NCBI GenBank assembly: GCA_946479505.1
Contig: CAMLGC010000085.1
Span: 1 to 10,395, forward strand
From: an uncultured Sphingomonadaceae bacterium
Lineage (GTDB): Bacteria > Pseudomonadota > Alphaproteobacteria > Sphingomonadales > Sphingomonadaceae
Reading direction: 5' to 3'
Length of the DNA stretch: 10,395 bases
Part shown: piece by piece, positions 1-7,151 of the stretch
Numbering within the stretch: position 1 is the first letter of the stretch
Layout: each line of letters starts with the position of its first letter
Translations under genes and position numbers: made by a program
Notes under the pieces: model-generated
What the model saw: only the letters and a program-made list of their open reading frames with translations
Told to the model about the DNA's origin: nothing
Database searches by the model: none

Positions 1-149
1 AGCGCACCGGCAAGCGCGTGTTCCGGATGGCGCCGATCCACCACCATTTCGAGCAGCTCGGCTGGAGCGAGCCGACGGTCGTGATCCGATTCTGGATCAT
101 CGCGCTCGTGCTCGCGTTGGCCGGACTTTCGACGTTGAAGCTGCGGTGA
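1..149 (+). CDS. mraY: MraY, phospho-MurNAc-pentapeptide transferase (3' end only)
   Basis: Only the last 48 codons are present, read from base 3 to the TGA at 147-149; the 5' part lies outside the window. MraY is the integral membrane enzyme that transfers phospho-MurNAc-pentapeptide from UDP to undecaprenyl phosphate, making lipid I. The visible part has the conserved C-terminal loop with the triple histidine ([15 protein letters not shown]), followed by a hydrophobic last membrane helix ([20 protein letters not shown]) and a short basic end (KLR). This loop and helix are diagnostic of MraY. The stop codon overlaps the GTG start of murD by 4 bases, so the two are probably translationally coupled. 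Identity is firm despite the short fragment. Confidence 0.95.
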   Translation, partial: RTGKRVFRMAPIHHHFEQLGWSEPTVVIRFWIIALVLALAGLSTLKLR

Positions 150-1444
150 TCACCTGCGCGGCCTGGCGCGGCAGACGCTATGCGGTGCTCGGGCTGGCGC
201 GTTCGGGCGCGGCGACCGTGCGCGCGCTCGTCGCGAGCGGGGCCGAGGTGGTGGCCTGGGATTCGGATGAATCGAAGCGCAATTCAGCGATGTGCTCCCG
301 CCCTCGCGGGGGAACGTTGGAGATCAGAGATTTCGATGACCTCGCCGGCGTCGATGCGCTGATCGTCTCGCCGGGGGTGCCGCTCAACCGGCATCCGCTG
401 GCGGCGAACGCGCGGGCGGCAGGAGTGCCGATCATCGGCGATATCGAGCTGTTCGCCGAGGCGCGCGGCGGTTTGCCGCAACACAAGGTCGTTGGGATCA
501 CCGGCACCAACGGCAAATCCACCACCACGGCGCTGATCCATCATATCCTCCAGACCGCAGGCATGCCGTCGCTGATGGGCGGCAATATCGGGCTGCCGAT
601 CCTCGCACAGGAGCCGCTGCCGCAAGGCGGCGTCTATGTGCTGGAGTTGTCGAGCTATCAGATCGACCTGACGACGCGGCTCGATTGCGATGTCGCGATC
701 CTGCTCAACATCACACCCGATCATCTCGACCGGTACGACGGCTTCGAGAGTTATGCCGCGTCCAAGGCGCGATTGTTCGCGATGCAATCGTCCGATCATG
801 TCGCGATCGTGGGGATCGGCGATGCGCCGTCTGCCGCGATCGCGCGGTCGCTGTCGGCGCGGGGGGAGAATCTGACCAAGATCGCGCCGGGCGTGTGCAT
901 GGATCAATCGCGCTGGCCGGCCTTGAAGGGTCCGCACAATGCGCAGAATGCGCTTGCGGCGATCGCTGCCTGCGAGGCGCTGGGCGTATCGGGCGAGGCG
1001 ATCGACCGCGGGCTCGCGACCTTTGCGGGGCTCCCGCACCGGATGCAGCGCGTGGCCGAGGTGAACGGCGTCGGCTATGTCGACGACAGCAAGGCGACCA
1101 ATCCCGAATCGGCCGCGCCCGCGCTCGCGGCGTTCGATCGGATTCACTGGATTCTGGGCGGGCTCGCCAAGGCCGACGATCTCGACGCGTGCGCGCCGTA
1201 TTTCGATCGCGTGGCGCGTGCCTATACGATCGGCGAGGCGGGGCCGCGCTTTACCCAAATCCTGCGGCCGCACATGCAGGTGGACGAGAGCGGCACGCTC
1301 GACGTCGCGGTGCGGCGCGCGGCGGAGGTTGCGGCTCCGGGGGAGACGGTTCTGCTCTCGCCCGCCTGCGCCTCGTTCGATCAGTTCCGCGATTATGAAG
1401 CGCGCGGCGACGCATTCCGCATGGCAGTGGAGGGACTGGCATGA
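146..1444 (+). CDS. murD: MurD, UDP-N-acetylmuramoyl-L-alanine--D-glutamate ligase
   Basis: Cytoplasmic ATP-dependent ligase that adds D-glutamate to UDP-MurNAc-L-Ala. The product is 432 residues, close to the E. coli enzyme (438). The N-terminal UDP-binding Rossmann-like domain begins with [10 protein letters not shown] (about 14-23). The Mur ligase P-loop [12 protein letters not shown] spans 117-128, with the ATP-binding lysine at 124. The [10 protein letters not shown] segment follows, and K207 in YAASKARLF fits the carbamylated lysine of the family. The C-terminal domain carries LPHRMQ, DDSKATN (313-319) and [14 protein letters not shown] near the end. The start is GTG at 146, which overlaps the mraY stop as GTGA; there is no clear Shine-Dalgarno sequence, so initiation probably depends on coupling. 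An odd stretch at about residues 39-63 has atypical codons (TCA, AGA, AAT) and an in-frame palindrome (see the repeat at 292-315). The catalytic parts look intact. Confidence 0.97.
   Translation: MITCAAWRGRRYAVLGLARSGAATVRALVASGAEVVAWDSDESKRNSAMCSRPRGGTLEIRDFDDLAGVDALIVSPGVPLNRHPLAANARAAGVPIIGDIELFAEARGGLPQHKVVGITGTNGKSTTTALIHHILQTAGMPSLMGGNIGLPILAQEPLPQGGVYVLELSSYQIDLTTRLDCDVAILLNITPDHLDRYDGFESYAASKARLFAMQSSDHVAIVGIGDAPSAAIARSLSARGENLTKIAPGVCMDQSRWPALKGPHNAQNALAAIAACEALGVSGEAIDRGLATFAGLPHRMQRVAEVNGVGYVDDSKATNPESAAPALAAFDRIHWILGGLAKADDLDACAPYFDRVARAYTIGEAGPRFTQILRPHMQVDESGTLDVAVRRAAEVAAPGETVLLSPACASFDQFRDYEARGDAFRMAVEGLA
292..315. repeat. Short imperfect palindrome inside murD, REP-like
   Basis: The arms GTGCTCCCGC (292-301) and GCGGGGGAAC (306-315) are inverted repeats around a 4-base loop CCTC. 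The inner five pairs (CCCGC/GCGGG) are perfect; the outer part has one T.G wobble and one G.A mismatch. It is translated in frame as part of [10 protein letters not shown], in the variable region between the first Rossmann strands of MurD and the conserved SPGVPL motif. The shape (GC stem, tiny loop, TCCCGC...GCGGG arms) resembles the short palindromes I recall as common between sphingomonad genes. One copy is seen here, so repeat status is inferred and the element could be chance in GC-rich DNA. Confidence 0.4.
1429..1434 (+). promoter_or_regulatory. Shine-Dalgarno sequence of ftsW
   Basis: GGAGGG lies within the last codons of murD, 6 bases before the ATG at 1441. It is a near-ideal ribosome binding site and fixes the ftsW start at the ATGA overlap. 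Confidence 0.75.
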
Positions 1445-2664
1445 CCGACATTCGGGCCGACCAGGCAGGGTTATGGAAGCGGATGAAGCCGCGCGCCGGG
1501 CGCGGCGACGCGACCCCGCTCGCGCTCTGGTTCTGGGACATCGACCGCGTGCTGCTGCTGATCGCTCTGTGCCTGATGGCGATCGGGCTGATCGCGGTCG
1601 CGGCGGCCTCGCCGGCAAGCGCGGTGCGCTATTCGGGATCGAGCCACCACATCGCGCCGCTTTATTATTTCTGGCGGCAGCTCGCCTGGGTCGCGATGTC
1701 GCTGCCGGTGATGTTCGTGGTTTCGATGCTGCCGGTGCGGACCGCGAAGCGCATGGCGCTGGTGGGGACGATCGCGTGCATCGGGCTGCTGATCGTGGTG
1801 CCGTTCATCGGCGCCGAGACGAACGGCGCGCGGCGCTGGTTCTCGGTCGGTTTCGGGCAGTTCCAGCCATCCGAGTTCCTCAAACCGTTCTTCATCGTCA
1901 CGACTGCGTGGCTGCTCTCGCTGCGCAGCAACGACAAGGATTTGCCGGTGGTGCCGCTCACCTTGCTGCTCACCGGCGGCATCGGATTCCTGCTCATGCT
2001 CGAGCCCGATTTCGGACAGACGATCATCTTCGGCACGGTGTGGATGGCGTTGCTGATGATCGCGGGAACGCCGCCGCGCACGCTCGGCGCGATCATCGGC
2101 TGCGTGCCGCTGGGGCTCGTCGCCGCGTACATGTTTTACGATACCGCGCGGCTCCGAATCGACGCCTTTCTCTTCCCGAGCGCCGATCCCAACGCGATGA
2201 TCGACCATTACCAGACCGATATGGCGCACGCGACGCTCACCGCCGGCGGGCTGTTCGGGACCGGGCCGGGCGGCGGAATGATGAAGTTTCGCCTGCCCGA
2301 GGCGCACACCGACTACATCTTCTCGGTGATCGGCGAGGAGTTCGGGCTGATCTCCTGCGCGATCGTAGTGCTGCTCTTCGTCACGCTGGTCGCACGCGTC
2401 TTCATCAAGCTGCTCGACGAGCAGGACGAGTTCCGCCTGTTGGCCGCCGCGGGGCTCGCGACGCAGTTCGGCGTGCAGGCGATGATCAACATGCTGGTCA
2501 ATACCGGCATGGCGCCGTCCAAGGGGATGACCTTGCCATTCATCAGCTATGGCGGCTCGTCGATGATCGCGCTGTCGATCGGCATGGGGCTGCTGCTCGC
2601 CTTTACGCGGCGCAACCCGTTCTTGACGCGCTCGCCCTATCATGTGCGATGGAGCGACGCATGA
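1441..2664 (+). CDS. ftsW: FtsW, septal SEDS peptidoglycan glycosyltransferase
   Basis: Polytopic membrane protein of the SEDS family that polymerises lipid II into glycan strands at the septum, together with the class B PBP FtsI. The product is 407 residues (E. coli FtsW 414), with a cytoplasmic N-terminus of about 35 residues, a first membrane helix at about 37-56 and many further hydrophobic segments. Family signatures are NGARRWF (128-134), QPSEFLK (142-148), EPDFGQT (188-194), the extracytoplasmic LPEAHTDYIF loop whose D291 fits the catalytic aspartate (E. coli D297), the GEEFG that follows it, and SYGGSS (369-374) near the last helices. Position in the division cluster between murD and murG favours FtsW over its paralogue RodA. 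The start overlaps the murD stop (ATGA) and the stop overlaps the murG start. Confidence 0.97.
   Translation: MTDIRADQAGLWKRMKPRAGRGDATPLALWFWDIDRVLLLIALCLMAIGLIAVAAASPASAVRYSGSSHHIAPLYYFWRQLAWVAMSLPVMFVVSMLPVRTAKRMALVGTIACIGLLIVVPFIGAETNGARRWFSVGFGQFQPSEFLKPFFIVTTAWLLSLRSNDKDLPVVPLTLLLTGGIGFLLMLEPDFGQTIIFGTVWMALLMIAGTPPRTLGAIIGCVPLGLVAAYMFYDTARLRIDAFLFPSADPNAMIDHYQTDMAHATLTAGGLFGTGPGGGMMKFRLPEAHTDYIFSVIGEEFGLISCAIVVLLFVTLVARVFIKLLDEQDEFRLLAAAGLATQFGVQAMINMLVNTGMAPSKGMTLPFISYGGSSMIALSIGMGLLLAFTRRNPFLTRSPYHVRWSDA
2651..2654 (+). promoter_or_regulatory. Shine-Dalgarno sequence that decides the murG start
   Basis: GGAG lies 6 bases before the ATG at 2661. An in-frame ATG at 2649 would add four residues (MERR), but it has no upstream purine-rich site and would overlap ftsW by 16 bases. 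The 2661 start restores the ATGA overlap seen throughout the operon. Confidence 0.7.
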
Positions 2665-3821
2665 CACGCGAACGCCATTTCGTCCTCGCCGCCGGCGGTA
2701 CCGGCGGGCACATGGTCCCTGCCGCCGCGCTCGCCGCGGAGCTGGGCCGGCGCGGCCACCGCGTGGCGCTGGTGAGCGACGACCGCGGGGTGCGCTTCCC
2801 CGGCCTGTTCGAGGAGGTGCAGACGCATGTGCTGCCGGCCGGCCGGCTGGCGGGCGGACCGATCGGGTGGTTTAAAGCGGGGAAGAACATCCTCACCGGG
2901 CGCACAATGGCGCGCGAGCTCTATCGGACCTTCCGGCCCGAGGCGGTGATCGGCTTCGGCGGCTATCCGGCGCTGCCGGCGCTGCTCGCGGCGTTCAAGG
3001 CGGGCATCCCGACCGCGGTGCATGAGCAGAATGCGGTGCTCGGCCGCGTCAACCGGCTGGTCGCGCGCAAGGTAGATGCGATCGCGACCTCCTACGAGCG
3101 GGTCGAGCGGCTCGACGAAAGGTTTGTGCCGAAGGTGCGGCTTGTCGGCAATCCCGTGCGCGAGGCGGTGCTGGCGCTTCGCGACCGGCCCTATCCGGTG
3201 CTGGAGGAAGACGGGATCTTTCGGGTGCTCGTCACCGGCGGCAGCCAGGGCGCGAACGTGCTGAGCGCCGTCGTGCCCGACGGGCTTGCCATGCTGCCCG
3301 TCGCGTTCCGCCGTCGCCTTCAGGTGACGCACCAGGCGCGGATCGAGGATATCGACGGCTGTCGCGCCAAATATGCCGAGCTCTCGATAGCGGCCGATCT
3401 GGCGACCTATCTGCCCGACATGCCCGAGCAGCTCGCCTGGGCGCACCTCGTGCTTGCGCGTGCAGGCGCTTCGACGATCGCGGAGCTGACCGCCGCCGGA
3501 CGCCCCGCCATTCTCGTGCCGCTCCCGTCGGCGACCGACGATCATCAGACGGCCAACGCCGAGGAGATTACGGAAGCGGGCGGCGCGCGGATGATTCGGC
3601 AGGACAGGTTCACCCCGGTCGAGCTCGCCAAACAGATGCAGAAATTGGGACTCGATCCCGCCGCGCTGACCAATGCGGCCGCGCGCGCGCGGAGCTGCGG
3701 CCGGCCCAACGCCGCGCGCGATCTGGCCGACCTGGTCGAGAACCTCGGCGCACCCCGGCGGCCGGTTGAGATCGGCGTACCGCTCCCGGCGGGCGCCGAC
3801 GGAAAGCCGGCCTACGCATGA
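2661..3821 (+). CDS. murG: MurG, lipid II synthase (GlcNAc transferase)
   Basis: Peripheral inner-membrane GT-B glycosyltransferase (family GT28) that transfers GlcNAc from UDP-GlcNAc to lipid I, forming lipid II. The product from the 2661 ATG is 386 residues; E. coli MurG is 355, and the difference is largely a C-terminal Pro/Ala-rich tail (about 370-386). Motifs in order: the glycine-rich loop [13 protein letters not shown] (9-21), [26 protein letters not shown] (121-133), the second glycine-rich loop VTGGSQGAN (191-199), then [15 protein letters not shown] with E275 matching the ribose-contacting glutamate (E. coli E269), and DDHQTANA around H295-Q296. The same frame stays open far upstream through ftsW and murD, but that is the usual GC-rich shadow. 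ATGA overlaps join it to ftsW and murC. Confidence 0.97.
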   Translation: MTRERHFVLAAGGTGGHMVPAAALAAELGRRGHRVALVSDDRGVRFPGLFEEVQTHVLPAGRLAGGPIGWFKAGKNILTGRTMARELYRTFRPEAVIGFGGYPALPALLAAFKAGIPTAVHEQNAVLGRVNRLVARKVDAIATSYERVERLDERFVPKVRLVGNPVREAVLALRDRPYPVLEEDGIFRVLVTGGSQGANVLSAVVPDGLAMLPVAFRRRLQVTHQARIEDIDGCRAKYAELSIAADLATYLPDMPEQLAWAHLVLARAGASTIAELTAAGRPAILVPLPSATDDHQTANAEEITEAGGARMIRQDRFTPVELAKQMQKLGLDPAALTNAAARARSCGRPNAARDLADLVENLGAPRRPVEIGVPLPAGADGKPAYA

Positions 3822-5242
3822 AGGGCGTCGCGACCGATATCGGCACAATCCATTTCGTCGGAATCGGCGGAATCGGCATGTCCGGCATTGCCGAAGTGAT
3901 GCACAATCTCGGCTATAGCGTGCAGGGCTCGGATCTGGCGGAGGGTTACGTCGTCCAAGGCTTGCGCGACCGGGGTATTCCGATCGAGATCGGGCATCGG
4001 CCCGAGAATGTCGACGGGACGGCGGTGGTCGTGGTCTCGACCGCGGTCAAGCGCGGCAACCCCGAGGTCGAGGCGGCGCTTGAGCGCCGGATCCCGGTGG
4101 TGCGGCGCGCCGAGATGCTCGCCGAGCTGATGCGCTTGAAATCGACCGTCGCGGTTGCCGGCACGCACGGCAAGACCACGACGACCTCGATGATCGCGGC
4201 GCTGCTCGACGCGGGCGGGGTTGATCCGACCGTCATCAACGGTGGGATCATCAACAGCTACGGCTCGAACGCGCGGCTAGGCGCAAGCGACTGGATGGTG
4301 GTCGAGGCCGACGAGAGCGACGGCAGCTTCCTGCGATTGGACGGCACGATCGCGGTCGTCACCAACATCGATCCCGAGCATCTCGATCATTATGGCGACT
4401 TCGACACGGTCAAGAAGGCCTATGTCGAGTTCGTCGAGAACGTGCCTTTCTACGGCGCGGCGTTGCTGTGTCTCGATCATCCCGAAGTGCAGGGGATCGT
4501 GCCGCGCATCCGCGACCGACGGATCGTGACCTATGGCTTCGCCGCGCAGGCAGACGTGCGCGGGGTGAACGTGACGCCGATCGGCGGCGCCAACCGCTTC
4601 GACGTTGCGGTGCGCAACCGCGACGGCGACGTGCGCACGATCGAAGGCATCGAGCTGCCCATGCCGGGGCGGCACAACGTGCAGAACGCGCTCGCGGCGA
4701 TCGGGGTCGCGCTGGAGCTCGGCATCGACGATGCGACGGTCCAGAAGGGGTTTGCGGGCTTTGGCGGGGTCAAGCGGCGGTTCACCAAGGTAGGCGAAGT
4801 GGCGTTCGGCGACGATCGCGCGCTGGTGATCGACGATTACGGACACCATCCCGTCGAAATTCGCGCCGTGCTCTCGGCGGCGCGCGAGGGCGCGAAAAAC
4901 CGTGTGATCGCGGTCGTCCAGCCGCATCGCTATACCCGGCTCAACGACCTGATGGGCGAGTTTCAGACGGCGTTCAACGATGCCGACATGGTGCTGGTGA
5001 CGCCCGTGTATGCCGCGGGTGAGACTCCGATCGAGGGGATCGATGCGCAGGCGCTGGTCGATGGGCTCAAACGGCGCGGGCACCGTTCGGCAGCGACGGT
5101 TGCAGATTTGGATACGCTCGCTGCGACGCTCGCCCATGTGGTGCAGGCGGGCGATCTCGTGATCTGCCTCGGCGCGGGGGACATCACTAAATGGGCGGGG
5201 GGCCTCGCGCCCGCGATCGACGCGGCGCGGGTGCCAGCATGA
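3818..5242 (+). CDS. murC: MurC, UDP-N-acetylmuramate--L-alanine ligase
   Basis: Cytoplasmic ATP-dependent ligase that adds L-alanine to UDP-MurNAc, the first amino acid of the stem peptide. The product is 474 residues, within the usual MurC range (E. coli 491). Domain order is clear: an N-terminal UDP-binding Rossmann domain with [14 protein letters not shown] near residue 14, the P-loop [10 protein letters not shown] (115-124, lysine 119), [15 protein letters not shown], the metal/substrate motif [10 protein letters not shown] (162-171), [10 protein letters not shown] (183-192), [12 protein letters not shown] (from 284), DDYGHHP (339-345), QPHRYTR and a late [12 protein letters not shown] and GTHGK separate MurC from MurD. 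Upstream only a weak GGAAAG (3801-3806) is seen, so translation probably relies on the ATGA overlap with murG. Confidence 0.97.
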   Translation: MKGVATDIGTIHFVGIGGIGMSGIAEVMHNLGYSVQGSDLAEGYVVQGLRDRGIPIEIGHRPENVDGTAVVVVSTAVKRGNPEVEAALERRIPVVRRAEMLAELMRLKSTVAVAGTHGKTTTTSMIAALLDAGGVDPTVINGGIINSYGSNARLGASDWMVVEADESDGSFLRLDGTIAVVTNIDPEHLDHYGDFDTVKKAYVEFVENVPFYGAALLCLDHPEVQGIVPRIRDRRIVTYGFAAQADVRGVNVTPIGGANRFDVAVRNRDGDVRTIEGIELPMPGRHNVQNALAAIGVALELGIDDATVQKGFAGFGGVKRRFTKVGEVAFGDDRALVIDDYGHHPVEIRAVLSAAREGAKNRVIAVVQPHRYTRLNDLMGEFQTAFNDADMVLVTPVYAAGETPIEGIDAQALVDGLKRRGHRSAATVADLDTLAATLAHVVQAGDLVICLGAGDITKWAGGLAPAIDAARVPA

Positions 5243-6225
5243 CCGTGTGCTATGCGCTTCCGCCGCTCCGGGGTTCGGCCGAGCATCAGGGCAGTCTCGC
5301 CGACTTCACCTGGTTCCGCACCGGCGGCCCGGCCGAATGGCTCGTGCGGCCCGAGGATGCGCGCGATCTGGCGAGCTTCATGGCGGGGCTCGACCCTGAG
5401 ACGCCGGTGCTGCCGGTCGGCGTCGGATCGAACCTGATCGTGCGCGACGGCGGTGTGCCGGGTGTGGTGGTGCGGCTGCCAAAGGCGATGGCGAAGGTTT
5501 TGGTCGAGCCGGGGAACCGGGTGCGCGCCGGCGGCGGGGCGATGGGGATCACCGTCGCCAGCGCGGCGCGCGACGCGGGGATCGCGGGGCTCGAGTTTCT
5601 GCGTGGCATACCGGGGACGGTCGGCGGCGCGGTGCGGATGAATGCGGGCGCCTATGGCCGCGAGGCGAGCGATATCCTCGTCGAGGCGACTGTGGTGACG
5701 CGTGGCGGCGAGGTGGAGACCTGGCCGGCGGAGCGGCTCGGCTACACCTATCGCCATTCGGAGCTGCCTGCGGGCGCGGTGGTGGTGGAGGCGCTGTTTG
5801 CCGGCGTGCCCGGCGACAAGGCCGCGATCGCCGCCGAGATGGACCGCATTGCCGCCGAGCGCGAGGCCTCGCAGCCGCTGCGATCGAGAACCGGCGGCTC
5901 GACGTTCAAGAACCCGGCGGGGGACAAAGCCTGGCGGCTGATCGACGCGGCAGGGTGCCGCGGGCTGCGGCGCGGGGACGCGCAGGTATCGGAGAAGCAT
6001 TGCAATTTCCTGCTCAATCTGGGCGGGGCGTCGAGTACGGAGATCGAGGCGCTGGGCGAGGAAGTGCGCGAGACGGTGAAGGCGCATTCGGGCGTGATGC
6101 TGGAATGGGAAATCCAACGGGTGGGGGTGACGTTCCCCTCCCGCTCGCGGGAGGGGGCAGGGGAGGGCCTGTCATGCTCTCTGTCTGACCAACAGGCCCT
6201 CCCGCAGGCGGGAGGCGAGAAATGA
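5239..6225 (+). CDS. murB: MurB, UDP-N-acetylenolpyruvoylglucosamine reductase, with repeat-derived C-terminal tail
   Basis: FAD flavoprotein that uses NADPH to reduce UDP-GlcNAc-enolpyruvate to UDP-MurNAc in the cytoplasm. The product is 328 residues. The FAD domain shows [13 protein letters not shown] (about 56-68) and [18 protein letters not shown] (123-140). The active-site set is visible: R172 in YTYRHS, the proton-donating S221 in GGSTFKNP, and E291 in LEWEIQRVG. The sequence appears to be the shorter type II form. An in-frame ATG at 5191 would add 16 residues inside murC; the 5239 ATG gives the operon-typical ATGA overlap and is chosen. The enzyme fold should end shortly after EIQRVG (296). 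Residues about 299-328 are encoded by a GC-rich palindromic repeat, have no family counterpart that I recall, and use unusual serine codons (TCA, TCT). The stop overlaps ddl. Confidence 0.96.
   Translation: MTVCYALPPLRGSAEHQGSLADFTWFRTGGPAEWLVRPEDARDLASFMAGLDPETPVLPVGVGSNLIVRDGGVPGVVVRLPKAMAKVLVEPGNRVRAGGGAMGITVASAARDAGIAGLEFLRGIPGTVGGAVRMNAGAYGREASDILVEATVVTRGGEVETWPAERLGYTYRHSELPAGAVVVEALFAGVPGDKAAIAAEMDRIAAEREASQPLRSRTGGSTFKNPAGDKAWRLIDAAGCRGLRRGDAQVSEKHCNFLLNLGGASSTEIEALGEEVRETVKAHSGVMLEWEIQRVGVTFPSRSREGAGEGLSCSLSDQQALPQAGGEK
6133..6217. repeat. Composite inverted GC-rich palindromic repeat (REP/BIME-like) at the murB-ddl junction
   Basis: Three interlocking inverted repeats fill the last part of murB. 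Hairpin 1 pairs CCCCTCCCGC (6135-6144) perfectly with GCGGGAGGGG (6147-6156), 10 bp around TC. Hairpin 3 pairs CCTCCCGC (6198-6205) with GCGGGAGG (6208-6215), 8 bp around AG. A longer-range pair joins GGGAGGGCCTGT (6161-6172) to ACAGGCCCTCCC (6192-6203), 12 bp with a 19-base loop. Taken together, the right half is an inverted, slightly shortened copy of the left half. This is the architecture of paired REP units (BIME). The left copy also has a direct duplication of GGGAGGG (6149-6155 and 6161-6167). It is read in frame as the MurB tail. The structure is plain in the sequence; membership of a dispersed family is inferred, since only one composite copy is in the window. Confidence 0.75.
6211..6215 (+). 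promoter_or_regulatory. Shine-Dalgarno sequence of ddl, inside a repeat hairpin
   Basis: GGAGG lies 6 bases before the ddl ATG at 6222 and is the best ribosome binding site at this junction. It is also the outer right arm of the 8-bp hairpin 6198-6215, so it would be paired in free RNA. Ribosomes finishing murB at 6225 would open it. The alternative 12-bp pairing (6161-6172 with 6192-6203) would leave it free. Confidence 0.6.
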
Positions 6226-7151
6226 GCCTTCACATCGCGGTCCTCATGGGCGGGTGGTCGGCCGAGCGCGAAGTATCGCTGATGTCGGGCAAGGGCATTG
6301 CCGGCGCGCTCGAGGGTCTCGGCCATCGCGTCACGCGGATCGACATGGACCGCGACGTCGCGCTCCGGCTCGCCGAGGCGAGGCCCGATGTCGTGTTCAA
6401 CGCGCTCCACGGCACGCCCGGCGAGGACGGATCGGTTCAAGGGATGCTCGACCTGATGGGCTTGCGCTACACGCATTCGGGGCTCGCGACCTCGGTGATC
6501 GCGATCGACAAGCAGCTCACCAAGCAGACACTGATCCCGCATGGCATCCCGATGCCCGGCGGACGGATCGTCAAGAGTGCCGAGCTGTTCGAGGCCGACC
6601 CACTCGCGCGGCCGTATGTGCTCAAACCGGTCAACGAGGGTTCGTCGGTCGGCGTCGCGATCGTCACCGAGAACGGCAATTATGGGAGCCCGATCGGGCG
6701 CGACGTGAAGGGGCCGTGGGCCGAGTTCGACGAGCTGCTCGCCGAGCCCTTCATCCGCGGACGTGAGCTGACGACGGCGGTGCTCGGGAACGAGGCGCTC
6801 GGTGTCACCGAGCTTCGGCCCAAAAGCGGCTTTTACGATTACGACGCCAAATATACCGATGGGCTGACGGACCACATCTTCCCCGCCGACATTCCCGACG
6901 AGATCGCCGATGCCTGCAAGCGGATCGCGCTCGACGCGCATCGGCTGCTCGGCTGCCGCGGCTGCTCGCGCGCGGACTTCCGCTGGGACGACGATCAGGG
7001 CGAGGACGGGCTGTTCCTGCTCGAGGTCAACACCCAACCGGGGATGACGCCGCTCAGCCTGGTACCCGAACAGGCGCGGCATCTCGGCATTTCCTATCCC
7101 GAGCTCGTCCAGCGCATCGTCGACGAGGCGCTGGCGGAGGCGCCGCGATGA
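6222..7151 (+). CDS. ddl: D-alanine--D-alanine ligase
   Basis: Cytoplasmic ATP-grasp enzyme that joins two D-alanines into the dipeptide used by MurF. The product is 309 residues (E. coli DdlB 306). The N-terminal MGGWSAEREVSLMSG includes E15, matching the substrate-binding glutamate of DdlB. HGTPGEDGSVQG follows. The ATP-grasp core has LKPVNEGSSVGV (134-145, lysine 135), the omega-loop segment with tyrosines (FYDYDAKY), SRADF (R250 and D252) and the metal site LLEVNTQPGM (E268 and N270). The YDYDAKY tyrosines favour a D-Ala-D-Ala rather than a D-Ala-D-Lac ligase. The ATG overlaps the murB stop and its Shine-Dalgarno sequence comes from the adjoining palindromic repeat. Location in the cluster corresponds to ddlB of E. 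coli. The end overlaps ftsQ by ATGA. Confidence 0.97.
   Translation: MSLHIAVLMGGWSAEREVSLMSGKGIAGALEGLGHRVTRIDMDRDVALRLAEARPDVVFNALHGTPGEDGSVQGMLDLMGLRYTHSGLATSVIAIDKQLTKQTLIPHGIPMPGGRIVKSAELFEADPLARPYVLKPVNEGSSVGVAIVTENGNYGSPIGRDVKGPWAEFDELLAEPFIRGRELTTAVLGNEALGVTELRPKSGFYDYDAKYTDGLTDHIFPADIPDEIADACKRIALDAHRLLGCRGCSRADFRWDDDQGEDGLFLLEVNTQPGMTPLSLVPEQARHLGISYPELVQRIVDEALAEAPR
7136..7140 (+). promoter_or_regulatory. Shine-Dalgarno sequence of ftsQ
   Basis: GGAGG sits in the last codons of ddl, 7 bases before the ATG at 7148, and supports that start. Confidence 0.7.

Noticed and set aside
284..1618. Long antisense open frames, for example 444 codons opposite murD and 475 codons at 8007-9434 opposite ftsA.
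   Set aside because: In DNA this GC-rich, stop codons are rare opposite real genes. The translations are Arg/His/Pro-rich with no recognisable domains, and both oppose genes with intact family motifs.
1077..2660. The murG frame stays open upstream through murD and ftsW, suggesting a giant 914-residue protein.
   Set aside because: The upstream part is Arg/Ala-rich nonsense in the shifted frame of two intact genes. The MurG fold begins at the 2661 ATG, which has a well-placed Shine-Dalgarno sequence.
5191..5238. Earlier in-frame ATG for murB at 5191.
   Set aside because: It adds a Gly/Arg-rich stretch that is shifted-frame murC, lacks a ribosome site, and breaks the ATGA pattern met by 5239.
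6135..6156. The 10-bp GC hairpin considered as a rho-independent terminator.
   Set aside because: No T-tract follows, and it lies within the murB reading frame, upstream of four co-directional operon genes.
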